DNA from: Lepturacanthus savala
Taxonomy: Eukaryota > Chordata > Actinopteri > Scombriformes > Trichiuridae
DNA length: 64,000 nt
NCBI GenBank assembly: GCA_030544235.1
Contig: JARUPU010000033.1
Location: 2,604,001 to 2,668,000 of the forward strand
Direction of reading: 5' to 3'
The notes beneath the pieces are model-generated. The model did not search any database, had not been told where the DNA came from, and saw nothing but the letters and a program-made list of their open reading frames with translations. This document shows positions 12,264 to 24,558 of the stretch, piece by piece; the stretch's first letter is position 1, and every line of letters starts with the position of its first letter. Made by a program: the position numbers and the translations under genes.

Positions 12264-13307
12264 AAATTCTTAACTGGGGGGTGTAGGAATTGGTTCAATT
12301 TCGATATGATTTTCTGTTTCGGAACTGCAGCATCTTTAAAATCACTGGGAGGGATATACCTGGTAGTTTCGTTTCCTATACCCCAACGCTGAGCCTAACC
12401 CTAGTCTAACCCTAACCCTAAACCTAACCCTAAATTCTTAACTGGGGGGTGTAGGAATTGGTTCAATTTCTATATGATTTTCGGTTTTGGAGCTGCAGCA
12501 CCTTTAAAATCACTGGGAGGGATATGCCTGGTAGTTTCGTTCTCTATACCCTAAAGCTGAGCCTAACCCTAACCCTAGTCTAACCCTAACCCTAACCCTA
12601 ACCCTAACCCTAAATTCTTAACTGGGGGATGTAGGAATTGGTTCAATTTCGATATGATTTTCGGTTTCGGAGCTGCAGCACCTTTAAAATCACTGGGAGG
12701 GATATACCTGATAGTTTCGTTCCCTATACCCCAACGCTGAGCCTAACCCTAACCCTAGTCTAACCCTAACCCTAACCCTAACCCTAAATTCTTAACTGGG
12801 GGGTGTAGGAATTGGTTCAATTTCGATATGATTTTCGGTTTTGGAGCTGCAGCACCTTTAAAATCACTGGGAGGGATATACCTGGTAGTTTCGTTCCCTA
12901 TACCCCAACGCTGAGCCTAACCCTAACCCTAGTCTAACCCTAACCCTAACCCTAAATTCTTAACTGGGGGGTGTAGGAATTGGTTCAATTTCTATATGAT
13001 TTTCGGTTTTGGAGCTGCAGCACCTTTAAAATCACTGGGAGGGATATACCTGGTAGTTTCGTTCTCTATACCCTAAAGCTGAGCCTAACCCTAACCCTAG
13101 TCTAACCTTAACCCTAACCCTAACCCTAACCCTAAATCCTTAACTGCGGGGTCTAGGAATTGGTTCAATTTCGATATGATTTTCTGTTTCGGAGCTGCAG
13201 CATCTTTAAAATAACTGGGAGGGATATACCTGGTAGTTTCGTTCCCTATACCCCAACGCTGAGCCTAACCCTAACCCTAGTCTAACCCTAACCCTAACCC
13301 TAACCCT
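12264..13307 (+). repeat. Short family A segment
   Basis: Six family A monomers: GGAACTGC, ATATGCCTGG, CCTGATAG, two ordinary, and ATCCTTAACTGCGGGGTC. The next monomer belongs to module M instead of the expected continuation. The HOR has been cut short here. Confidence 0.6.
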
Positions 13308-14334
13308 AAATTCTTAACTGGGGGGTGTAGGAATTGGTTCAATTTCTATATGATTTTCTGTTTTGGAGCTTCAGCACCTTTAAAATCACTGGGAGGGATA
13401 TACCTGGTAGTTTCGTTCCCTATACCCTAAAGCTGAGCCTAACCCTAACCCTAGTCTAACCCTAACCCTAACCCTAAATTCTTAACTGGGGGGTGTAGGA
13501 ATTGGTTCAATTTCTATATGATTTTCGGTTTTGGAGCTTCAGCACCTTTAAAATCACTGGGAGGGATATACCTGGTAGTTTCGTTCCCTATACCCTAAAG
13601 CTGAGCCTAACCCTAACCCTAGTCTAACCCTAACCCTAACCCTAAATTCTTAACTGGGGGGTGTAGGAATTGGTTCAATTTCTATATGATTTTCGGTTTT
13701 GGAGCTTCAGCACCTTTAAAATCACTGGGAGGGATATACCTGGTAGTTTCGTTCTCTATACCCTAAAGCTGAGCCTAACCCTAACCCTAGTCTAACCCTA
13801 ACCCTAACCCTAAATTCTTAACTGGGGGTTGTAGGAATTGGTTCAATTTCGATATGATTTTCGGTTTTAGAGCTGCAGCACCTTTAAAATCACTGGGAGG
13901 GATATACCTGGTAGTTTCGTTCCCTATACCCCAACGCTGAGCCTAACCCTAACCCTAGTCTAACCCTAACCCTAACCCTAAATTCTTAACTGGGGGGTGT
14001 AGGAATAGGTTCAATTTCGATATGATTTTCGGTTTTGGAGCTGCAGCACCTTTAAAATCACTGGGAGGGATATACCTGGTAGTTTCGTTCCCTATACCCC
14101 AACGCTGAGCCTAACCCTAACCCTAGTCTAACCCTAACCCTAACCCTAACCCTAACCCTAAATTCTTAACTGGGGGGTGTAGGAATTGGTTCAATTTCGA
14201 TATGATTTTCGGTTTTGGAGCTGCAGCAACTTTTAAAATCACTGGGAGGGATATACCTGGTAGTTTCGTTCTCTATACCCTAAAGCTGAGCCTAACCCTA
14301 ACCCTAGTCTAACCTTAACCCTAACCCTAACCCT
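13308..14334 (+). repeat. Six-monomer module M, copy 2
   Basis: Same monomer order and same length (1027 bp) as 7565-8591. It is followed by the GGAACTGC monomer at 14335, which is the usual family A order. Confidence 0.75.
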
Positions 14335-17300
14335 AAATTCTTAACTGGGGGGTGTAGGAATTGGTTCAATTTCGATATGATTTTCTGTTTCGGAACTGCA
14401 GCATCTTTAAAATCACTGGGAGGGATATACCTGGTAGTTTCGTTTCCTATACCCCAACGCTGAGCCTAACCCTAGTCTAACCCTAACCCTAAACCTAACC
14501 CTAAATTCTTAACTGGGGGGTGTAGGAATTGGTTCAATTTCTATATGATTTTCGGTTTTGGAGCTGCAGCACCTTTAAAATCACTGGGAGGGATATGCCT
14601 GGTAGTTTCGTTCTCTATACCCTAAAGCTGAGCCTAACCCTAACCCTAGTCTAACCCTAACCCTAACCCTAACCCTAACCCTAACCCTAAATTCTTAACT
14701 GGGGGATGTAGGAATTGGTTCAATTTCGATATGATTTTCGGTTTCGGAGCTGCAGCACCTTTAAAATCACTGGGAGGGATATACCTGATAGTTTCGTTCC
14801 CTATACCCCAACGCTGAGCCTAACCCTAACCCTAGTCTAACCCTAACCCTAACCCTAACCCTAAATTCTTAACTGGGGGGTGTAGGAATTGGTTCAATTT
14901 CTATATGATTTTCGGTTTTGGAGCTGCAGCACCTTTAAAATCACTGGGAGGGATATACCTGGTAGTTTCGTTCTCTATACCCTAAAGCTGAGCCTAACCC
15001 TAACCCTAGTCTAACCTTAACCCTAACCCTAACCCTAACCCTAAATCCTTAACTGCGGGGTCTAGGAATTGGTTCAATTTCGATATGATTTTCTGTTTCG
15101 GAGCTGCAGCATCTTTAAAATAACTGGGAGGGATATACCTGGTAGTTTCGTTCCCTATACCCCAACGCTGAGCCTAACCCTAACCCTAGTCTAACCCTAA
15201 CCCTAACCCTAACCCTAAATTCTTAACTGGGGGATGTAGGAATTGGTTCAATTTCGATATGATTTTCGGTTTCGGAGCTGCAGCACCTTTAAAATCACTG
15301 GGAGGGATATACCTGGTAGTTTCGTTCCCTATACCCTAACGCTGAGCCTAACCCTGACCCTCGTCTAACCCTAACCCTAACCCTAAATTCTTAACTGGGG
15401 GGTGTAGGAATTGGTTCAATTTCTATATGATTTTCGGTTTCGGAGCTGCAGCACCTTTAAAATCACTGGGAGGGATATACCTGGTAGTTTCGTTCCCTAT
15501 ACCCCAACGCTGAGCCTAACCCTAACCCTAGTCTAACCCTAACCCTAACCCTAACCCTAAATTCTTAACTGGGGGATGTAGGAATTGGTTCAATTTCGAT
15601 ATGATTTTCGGTTTCGGAGCTGCAGCACCTTTAAAATCACTGGGAGGGATATACCTGGTAGTTTCGTTCCCTATACCCTAACGCTGAGCCTAACCCTGAC
15701 CCTCGTCTAACCCTAACCCTAACCCTAAATTCTTAACTGGGGGGTGTAGGAATTGGTTCAATTTCTATATGATTTTCGGTTTCGGAGCTGCAGCACCTTT
15801 AAAATCACTGGGAGGGATATACCTGGTAGTTTCGTTCCCTATACCGCAACGCTGAGCCTAACCCTAACCCTAGTCTAACCCTAACCCTAACCCTAACCCT
15901 AAATTCTTAACTGGGGGGTGTAGGAATTGGTTCAATTTCGATATGATTTTCGGTTTTGGAGCTGCAGCACCTTTAAAATCACTGGGAGGGATATACCTGG
16001 TAGTTTCGTTCCCTATACCCCAACGCTGAGCCTAACCCTAACCCTAGTCTAACCCTAACCCTAACCCTAACCCTAAATTCTTAACTGGGGGGTGTAGGAA
16101 TTGGTTCAATTTCTATATGATTTTCTGTTTTGGAGCTTCAGCACCTTTAAAATCACTGGGAGGGATATACCTGGTAGTTTCGTTCCCTATACCCCAACGC
16201 TGAGCCTAACCCTAACCCTAGTCTAACCCTAACCCTAACCCTAAATTCTTAACTGGGGGGTGTAGGAATTGGTTCAATTTCTATATGATTTTCTGTTTTG
16301 GAGCTTCAGCACCTTTAAAATCACTGGGAGGGATATATCTGGTAGTTTCGTTCTCTATACCCTAAAGCTGAGCCTAACCCTAACCCTAGTCTAACCCTAA
16401 CCCTAACCCTAACCCTAAATTCTTAACTGGGGTGTATAGGAATTGGTTCAATTTCTATATGATTTTCGGTTTTGGAGCTTCAGCACCTTTAAAATCACTG
16501 GGAGGGATATATCTGGTAGTTTCGTTCTCTATACCCTAAAGCTGAGCCTAACCCTAACCCTAGTCTAACCCTAACCCTAACCCTAACCCTAACCCTAACC
16601 CTAACCCTAACCCTAAATTCTTAACTGGGGGGTGTAGGAATTGGTTCAATTTCGATATGATTTTCGGTTTTGGAGCTGCAGCAACTTTTAAAATCACTGG
16701 GAGGGATATACCTGGTAGTTTCGTTCTCTATACCCTAAAGCTGAGCCTAACCCTAACCCTAGTCTAACCTTAACCCTAACCCTAACCCTAAATTCTTAAC
16801 TGGGGGGTGTAGGAATTGGTTCAATTTCGATATGATTTTCTGTTTCGGAACTGCAGCATCTTTAAAATCACTGGGAGGGATATACCTGGTAGTTTCGTTT
16901 CCTATACCCCAACGCTGAGCCTAACCCTAGTCTAACCCTAACCCTAAACCTAACCCTAAATTCTTAACTGGGGGGTGTAGGAATTGGTTCAATTTCTATA
17001 TGATTTTCGGTTTTGGAGCTGCAGCACCTTTAAAATCACTGGGAGGGATATGCCTGGTAGTTTCGTTCTCTATACCCTAAAGCTGAGCCTAACCCTAACC
17101 CTAGTCTAACCCTAACCCTAACCCTAACCCTAACCCTAACCCTAAATTCTTAACTGGGGGATGTAGGAATTGGTTCAATTTCGATATGATTTTCGGTTTC
17201 GGAGCTGCAGCACCTTTAAAATCACTGGGAGGGATATACCTGATAGTTTCGTTCCCTATACCCCAACGCTGAGCCTAACCCTAACCCTAGTCTAACCCTA

Positions 17301-19398
17301 ACCCTAACCCTAACCCTAAATTCTTAACTGGGGGGTGTAGGAATTGGTTCAATTTCTATATGATTTTCGGTTTTGGAGCTGCAGCACCTTTAAAATCACT
17401 GGGAGGGATATACCTGGTAGTTTCGTTCTCTATACCCTAAAGCTGAGCCTAACCCTAACCCTAGTCTAACCTTAACCCTAACCCTAACCCTAACCCTAAA
17501 TCCTTAACTGCGGGGTCTAGGAATTGGTTCAATTTCGATATGATTTTCTGTTTCGGAGCTGCAGCATCTTTAAAATAACTGGGAGGGATATACCTGGTAG
17601 TTTCGTTCCCTATACCCCAACGCTGAGCCTAACCCTAACCCTAGTCTAACCCTAACCCTAACCCTAACCCTAAATTCTTAACTGGGGGATGTAGGAATTG
17701 GTTCAATTTCGATATGATTTTCGGTTTCGGAGCTGCAGCACCTTTAAAATCACTGGGAGGGATATACCTGGTAGTTTCGTTCCCTATACCCTAACGCTGA
17801 GCCTAACCCTGACCCTCGTCTAACCCTAACCCTAACCCTAAATTCTTAACTGGGGGGTGTAGGAATTGGTTCAATTTCTATATGATTTTCGGTTTCGGAG
17901 CTGCAGCACCTTTAAAATCACTGGGAGGGATATACCTGGTAGTTTCGTTCCCTATACCGCAACGCTGAGCCTAACCCTAACCCTAGTCTAACCCTAACCC
18001 TAACCCTAACCCTAAATTCTTAACTGGGGGGTGTAGGAATTGGTTCAATTTCGATATGATTTTCGGTTTTGGAGCTGCAGCACCTTTAAAATCACTGGGA
18101 GGGATATACCTGGTAGTTTCGTTCCCTATACCCCAACGCTGAGCCTAACCCTAACCCTAGTCTAACCCTAACCCTAACCCTAACCCTAAATTCTTAACTG
18201 GGGGGTGTAGGAATTGGTTCAATTTCTATATGATTTTCTGTTTTGGAGCTTCAGCACCTTTAAAATCACTGGGAGGGATATACCTGGTAGTTTCGTTCCC
18301 TATACCCCAACGCTGAGCCTAACCCTAACCCTAGTCTAACCCTAACCCTAACCCTAAATTCTTAACTGGGGGGTGTAGGAATTGGTTCAATTTCTATATG
18401 ATTTTCTGTTTTGGAGCTTCAGCACCTTTAAAATCACTGGGAGGGATATATCTGGTAGTTTCGTTCTCTATACCCTAAAGCTGAGCCTAACCCTAACCCT
18501 AGTCTAACCCTAACCCTAACCCTAACCCTAAATTCTTAACTGGGGTGTATAGGAATTGGTTCAATTTCTATATGATTTTCGGTTTTGGAGCTTCAGCACC
18601 TTTAAAATCACTGGGAGGGATATATCTGGTAGTTTCGTTCTCTATACCCTAAAGCTGAGCCTAACCCTAACCCTAGTCTAACCCTAACCCTAACCCTAAC
18701 CCTAACCCTAACCCTAACCCTAACCCTAAATTCTTAACTGGGGGGTGTAGGAATTGGTTCAATTTCTATATGATTTTCGGTTTCGGAGCTGCAGCACCTT
18801 TAAAATCACTGGGAGGGATATACCATGTAGTTTTGTTCCCTATACCCTAACGCTGAGCCTAACCCTAACCCTAGTCTAACCCTAACCCTAAATCTAAATT
18901 CTTAACTGGGGGGGGGGTGTGGGAATTGGTTCAATTTCTATATGATTTTCGGTTTCGGAGCTGCAGCACCTTTAAAATCACTGGGAGGGATATACCTGGT
19001 AGTTTCGTTCCCTATACACCAATGCTGAGCCTAACCCTAACCCTAGTCTAACCCTAACCCTAACCCTAACACTAAATTCTTAACTGGGGGGTGTAGGAAT
19101 TGGTTCAATTTCTATATGATTTTCGGTTTCGGAGCTGCAGCACCTTTAAAATCACTGGGAGGGATATACCTGGTAGTTTCGTTCCCTATACCCCAACGCT
19201 GAGCCTAACCCTAACCCTAGACTAACCCTAACCCTAAATTCTTAACTGGGGGGTGTATGAATTGGTTCAATTTCGATATGATTTTCGGTTTCGGAGCTAC
19301 AGCACCTTTAAAATCAATGGGAGGGATATACCTGGTAGTTTCGATCCCTATACCCCAACACTGAGCCTAACCCTAACCCTAACCCTAACCCTAACCCT
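14335..19398 (+). repeat. Family A HOR with internal duplications
   Basis: Runs from the GGAACTGC monomer through the family A order. The monomer pair with GACCCTCGTC is repeated 343 bp apart (15359 and 15702). The stretch from about 15.5 to 16.6 kb is repeated 2113 bp later (GACCCTCGTC at 15702 and 17815; GGGGTGTATAGG at 16429 and 18542). Near 16566-16617 the first copy jumps from the GGGGTGTATAGG monomer to a GCAACTTTTAAAATC monomer, while the second continues to the CCATGTAG and ten-G monomers. Confidence 0.65.
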
Positions 19399-20425
19399 AA
19401 ATTCTTAACTGGGGGGTGTAGGAATTGGTTCAATTTCTATATGATTTTCGGTTTTGGAGCTTCAGCACCTTTAAAATCACTGGGAGGGATATACCTGGTA
19501 GTTTCGTTCCCTATACCCTAAAGCTGAGCCTAACCCTAACCCTAGTCTAACCCTAACCCTAACCCTAAATTCTTAACTGGGGGGTGTAGGAATTGGTTCA
19601 ATTTCTATATGATTTTCGGTTTTGGAGCTTCAGCACCTTTAAAATCACTGGGAGGGATATACCTGGTAGTTTCGTTCTCTATACCCTAAAGCTGAGCCTA
19701 ACCCTAACCCTAGTCTAACCCTAACCCTAACCCTAAATTCTTAACTGGGGGTTGTAGGAATTGGTTCAATTTCGATATGATTTTCGGTTTTAGAGCTGCA
19801 GCACCTTTAAAATCACTGGGAGGGATATACCTGGTAGTTTCGTTCCCTATACCCCAACGCTGAGCCTAACCCTAACCCTAGTCTAACCCTAACCCTAACC
19901 CTAAATTCTTAACTGGGGGGTGTAGGAATAGGTTCAATTTCGATATGATTTTCGGTTTTGGAGCTGCAGCACCTTTAAAATCACTGGGAGGGATATACCT
20001 GGTAGTTTCGTTCCCTATACCCCAACGCTGAGCCTAACCCTAACCCTAGTCTAACCCTAACCCTAACCCTAACCCTAACCCTAAATTCTTAACTGGGGGG
20101 TGTAGGAATTGGTTCAATTTCGATATGATTTTCGGTTTTGGAGCTGCAGCACCTTTAAAATCACTGGGAGGGATATACCTGGTAGTTTCGTTCCCTATAC
20201 CCCAACGCTGAGCCTAACCCTAACCCTAGTCTAACCCTAACCCTAACCCTAAATTCTTAACTGGGGGGTGTAGGAATTGGTTCAATTTCTATATGATTTT
20301 CGGTTTTGGAGCTGCAGCAACTTTTAAAATCACTGGGAGGGATATACCTGGTAGTTTCGTTCTCTATACCCTAAAGCTGAGCCTAACCCTAACCCTAGTC
20401 TAACCTTAACCCTAACCCTAACCCT
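19399..20425 (+). repeat. Module M, version 2, copy 2
   Basis: Six monomers in 1027 bp, in the order of 11231-12263. It ends at the GGAACTGC monomer that opens the two complete 24-monomer HOR copies. Confidence 0.7.
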
Positions 20426-23400
20426 AAATTCTTAACTGGGGGGTGTAGGAATTGGTTCAATTTCGATATGATTTTCTGTTTCGGAACTGCAGCATCTTTA
20501 AAATCACTGGGAGGGATATACCTGGTAGTTTCGTTTCCTATACCCCAACGCTGAGCCTAACCCTAGTCTAACCCTAACCCTAAACCTAACCCTAAATTCT
20601 TAACTGGGGGGTGTAGGAATTGGTTCAATTTCTATATGATTTTCGGTTTTGGAGCTGCAGCACCTTTAAAATCACTGGGAGGGATATGCCTGGTAGTTTC
20701 GTTCTCTATACCCTAAAGCTGAGCCTAACCCTAACCCTAGTCTAACCCTAACCCTAACCCTAACCCTAACCCTAACCCTAAATTCTTAACTGGGGGATGT
20801 AGGAATTGGTTCAATTTCGATATGATTTTCGGTTTCGGAGCTGCAGCACCTTTAAAATCACTGGGAGGGATATACCTGATAGTTTCGTTCCCTATACCCC
20901 AACGCTGAGCCTAACCCTAACCCTAGTCTAACCCTAACCCTAACCCTAACCCTAACCCTAAATTCTTAACTGGGGGGTGTAGGAATTGGTTCAATTTCTA
21001 TATGATTTTCGGTTTTGGAGCTGCAGCACCTTTAAAATCACTGGGAGGGATATACCTGGTAGTTTCGTTCTCTATACCCTAAAGCTGAGCCTAACCCTAA
21101 CCCTAGTCTAACCTTAACCCTAACCCTAACCCTAACCCTAAATCCTTAACTGCGGGGTCTAGGAATTGGTTCAATTTCGATATGATTTTCTGTTTCGGAG
21201 CTGCAGCATCTTTAAAATAACTGGGAGGGATATACCTGGTAGTTTCGTTCCCTATACCCCAACGCTGAGCCTAACCCTAACCCTAGTCTAACCCTAACCC
21301 TAACCCTAACCCTAAATTCTTAACTGGGGGATGTAGGAATTGGTTCAATTTCGATATGATTTTCGGTTTCGGAGCTGCAGCACCTTTAAAATCACTGGGA
21401 GGGATATACCTGGTAGTTTCGTTCCCTATACCCTAACGCTGAGCCTAACCCTGACCCTCGTCTAACCCTAACCCTAACCCTAAATTCTTAACTGGGGGGT
21501 GTAGGAATTGGTTCAATTTCTATATGATTTTCGGTTTCGGAGCTGCAGCACCTTTAAAATCACTGGGAGGGATATACCTGGTAGTTTCGTTCCCTATACC
21601 GCAACGCTGAGCCTAACCCTAACCCTAGTCTAACCCTAACCCTAACCCTAACCCTAAATTCTTAACTGGGGGGTGTAGGAATTGGTTCAATTTCGATATG
21701 ATTTTCGGTTTTGGAGCTGCAGCACCTTTAAAATCACTGGGAGGGATATACCTGGTAGTTTCGTTCCCTATACCCCAACGCTGAGCCTAACCCTAACCCT
21801 AGTCTAACCCTAACCCTAACCCTAACCCTAAATTCTTAACTGGGGGGTGTAGGAATTGGTTCAATTTCTATATGATTTTCTGTTTTGGAGCTTCAGCACC
21901 TTTAAAATCACTGGGAGGGATATACCTGGTAGTTTCGTTCCCTATACCCCAACGCTGAGCCTAACCCTAACCCTAGTCTAACCCTAACCCTAACCCTAAA
22001 TTCTTAACTGGGGGGTGTAGGAATTGGTTCAATTTCTATATGATTTTCTGTTTTGGAGCTTCAGCACCTTTAAAATCACTGGGAGGGATATATCTGGTAG
22101 TTTCGTTCTCTATACCCTAAAGCTGAGCCTAACCCTAACCCTAGTCTAACCCTAACCCTAACCCTAACCCTAAATTCTTAACTGGGGGGTGTAGGAATTG
22201 GTTCAATTTCGATATGATTTTCGGTTTTGGAGCTGCAGCACCTTTAAAATCACTGGGAGGGATATACCTGGTAGTTTCGCTCCCTATACCCCAACGCTGA
22301 GCCTAACCCTAACCCTAGTCTAACCCTAACCCTAACCCTAACCCTAAATTCTTAACTGGGGTGTGTAGGAATTGGTTCAATTTCTATATGATTTTCGGTT
22401 TTGGAGCTTCAGCACCTTTAAAATCACTGGGAGGGATATATCTGGTAGTTTCGTTCTCTATACCCTAAAGCTGAGCCTAACCCTAACCCTAGTCTAACCC
22501 TAACCCTAACCCTAACCCTAACCCTAACCCTAAATTCTTAACTGGGGGGTGTAGGAATTGGTTCAATTTCTATATGATTTTCGGTTTCGGAGCTGCAGCA
22601 CCTTTAAAATCACTGGGAGGGATATACCATGTAGTTTTGTTCCCTATACCCTAACGCTGAGCCTAACCCTAACCCTAGTCTAACCCTAACCCTAAATCTA
22701 AATTCTTAACTGGGGGGGGGGTGTGGGAATTGGTTCAATTTCTATATGATTTTCGGTTTCGGAGCTGCAGCACCTTTAAAATCACTGGGAGGGATATACC
22801 TGGTAGTTTCGTTCCCTATACACCAATGCTGAGCCTAACCCTAACCCTAGTCTAACCCTAACCCTAACCCTAACACTAAATTCTTAACTGGGGGGTGTAG
22901 GAATTGGTTCAATTTCTATATGATTTTCGGTTTCGGAGCTGCAGCACCTTTAAAATCACTGGGAGGGATATACCTGGTAGTTTCGTTCCCTATACCCCAA
23001 CGCTGAGCCTAACCCTAACCCTAGACTAACCCTAACCCTAAATTCTTAACTGGGGGGTGTATGAATTGGTTCAATTTCGATATGATTTTCGGTTTCGGAG
23101 CTACAGCACCTTTAAAATCAATGGGAGGGATATACCTGGTAGTTTCGATCCCTATACCCCAACACTGAGCCTAACCCTAACCCTAACCCTAACCCTAACC
23201 CTAAATTCTTAACTGGGGGGTGTAGGAATTGGTTCAATTTCTATATGATTTTCGGTTTTGGAGCTGCAGCACCTTTAAAATCACTGGGAGGGATATACCT
23301 GGTAGTTTCGTTCCCTATACCCCAACGCTGAGCCTAACCCTAACCCTAGTCTAACCCTAACCCTAACCCTAAATTCTTAACTGGGGGGTGTAGGAATTGG

Positions 23401-24558
23401 TTCAATTTCTATATGATTTTCGGTTTTGGAGCTGCAGCACCTTTAAAATCACTGGGAGGGATATACCTGGTAGTTTCGTTCTCTATACCCTAAAGCTGAG
23501 CCTAACCCTAACCCTAGTCTAACCTTAACCCTAACCCTAACCCTAACCCTAAATCCTTAACTGCGGGGTGTAGGAATTGGTTCAATTTCGATATGATTTT
23601 CTGTTTCGGAGCTGCAGCATCTTTAAAATAACTGGGAGGGATATACCTGGTAGTTTCGTTCCCTATACCCCAACGCTGAGCCTAACCCTAACCCTAGTCT
23701 AACCCTAACCCTAACCCTAACCCTAAATTCTTAACTGGGGGATGTAGAAATTGGTTCAATTTCGATATGATTTTCGGTTTCGGAGCTGCAGCACCTTTAA
23801 AATCACTGGGAGGGATATACCTGGTAGTTTCGTTCCCTATACCCTAACGCTGAGCCTAACCCTGACCCTAGTCTAACCCTAACCCTAAATTCTTAACTGG
23901 GGGGTGTAGGAATTGGTTCAATTTCTATATGATTTTCGGTTTCGGAGCTGTAGCACCTTTAAAATCACTGGGAGGGATATACCTGGTAGTTTCGTTCCCT
24001 ATACCGCAACGCTGAGCCTAACCCTAACCCTAGTCTAACCCTAACCCTAACCCTAAATTCTTAACTGGGGGGTGTAGGAATTGGTTCAATTTCGATATGA
24101 TTTTCGGTTTTGGAGTTGCAGCACCTTTAAAATCACTGGGAGGGATAAACCTGGTAGTTTCGTTCCCTATACCCCAACGCTGAGCCTAACCCTAACCCTA
24201 GTCTAACCCTAACCCTAACCCTAACCCTAAATTCTTAACTGGGGGGTGTAGGAATTCGTTCAATTTCGATATGATTTTCGGTTTTGGAGCTGCAGCACCT
24301 TTAAAATCACTGGGAGTGATATACCTGGTAGTTTCATTCTCTATACCCTAAAGCTGAGCCTAACCCTAACCCTAGTCTAACCCTAACCCTAACCCTAAAT
24401 TCTTAACTGGGGGGTGTAGGAATTGGTTCAATTTCGATATGATTTTCGGTTTTGGAGCTGCAGCACCTTTAAAATCACTGGGAGGGATATACCTGGTAGT
24501 TTCGTTCCCTATAACCCAACGCTGAGCCTAACCCTAACCCTAGTCTAACCCTAACCCT
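20426..24558 (+). repeat. 24-monomer HOR, family A, copy 1
   Basis: 4133 bp and 24 monomers. Landmarks in order: GGAACTGCAGCATC (20481), GACCCTCGTC (21458), CCATGTAG (22628), ten G (22712), TAACACTAAATTC (22872), GTGTATGAATTGG (23060), GGGATAAACC (24145), GAGTGATATACC (24316) and ATAACCCAACG (24513). The same series recurs in the next copy at offsets of 4131-4139 bp. Differences I noticed are mainly gains or losses of single hexamers. Confidence 0.85.
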
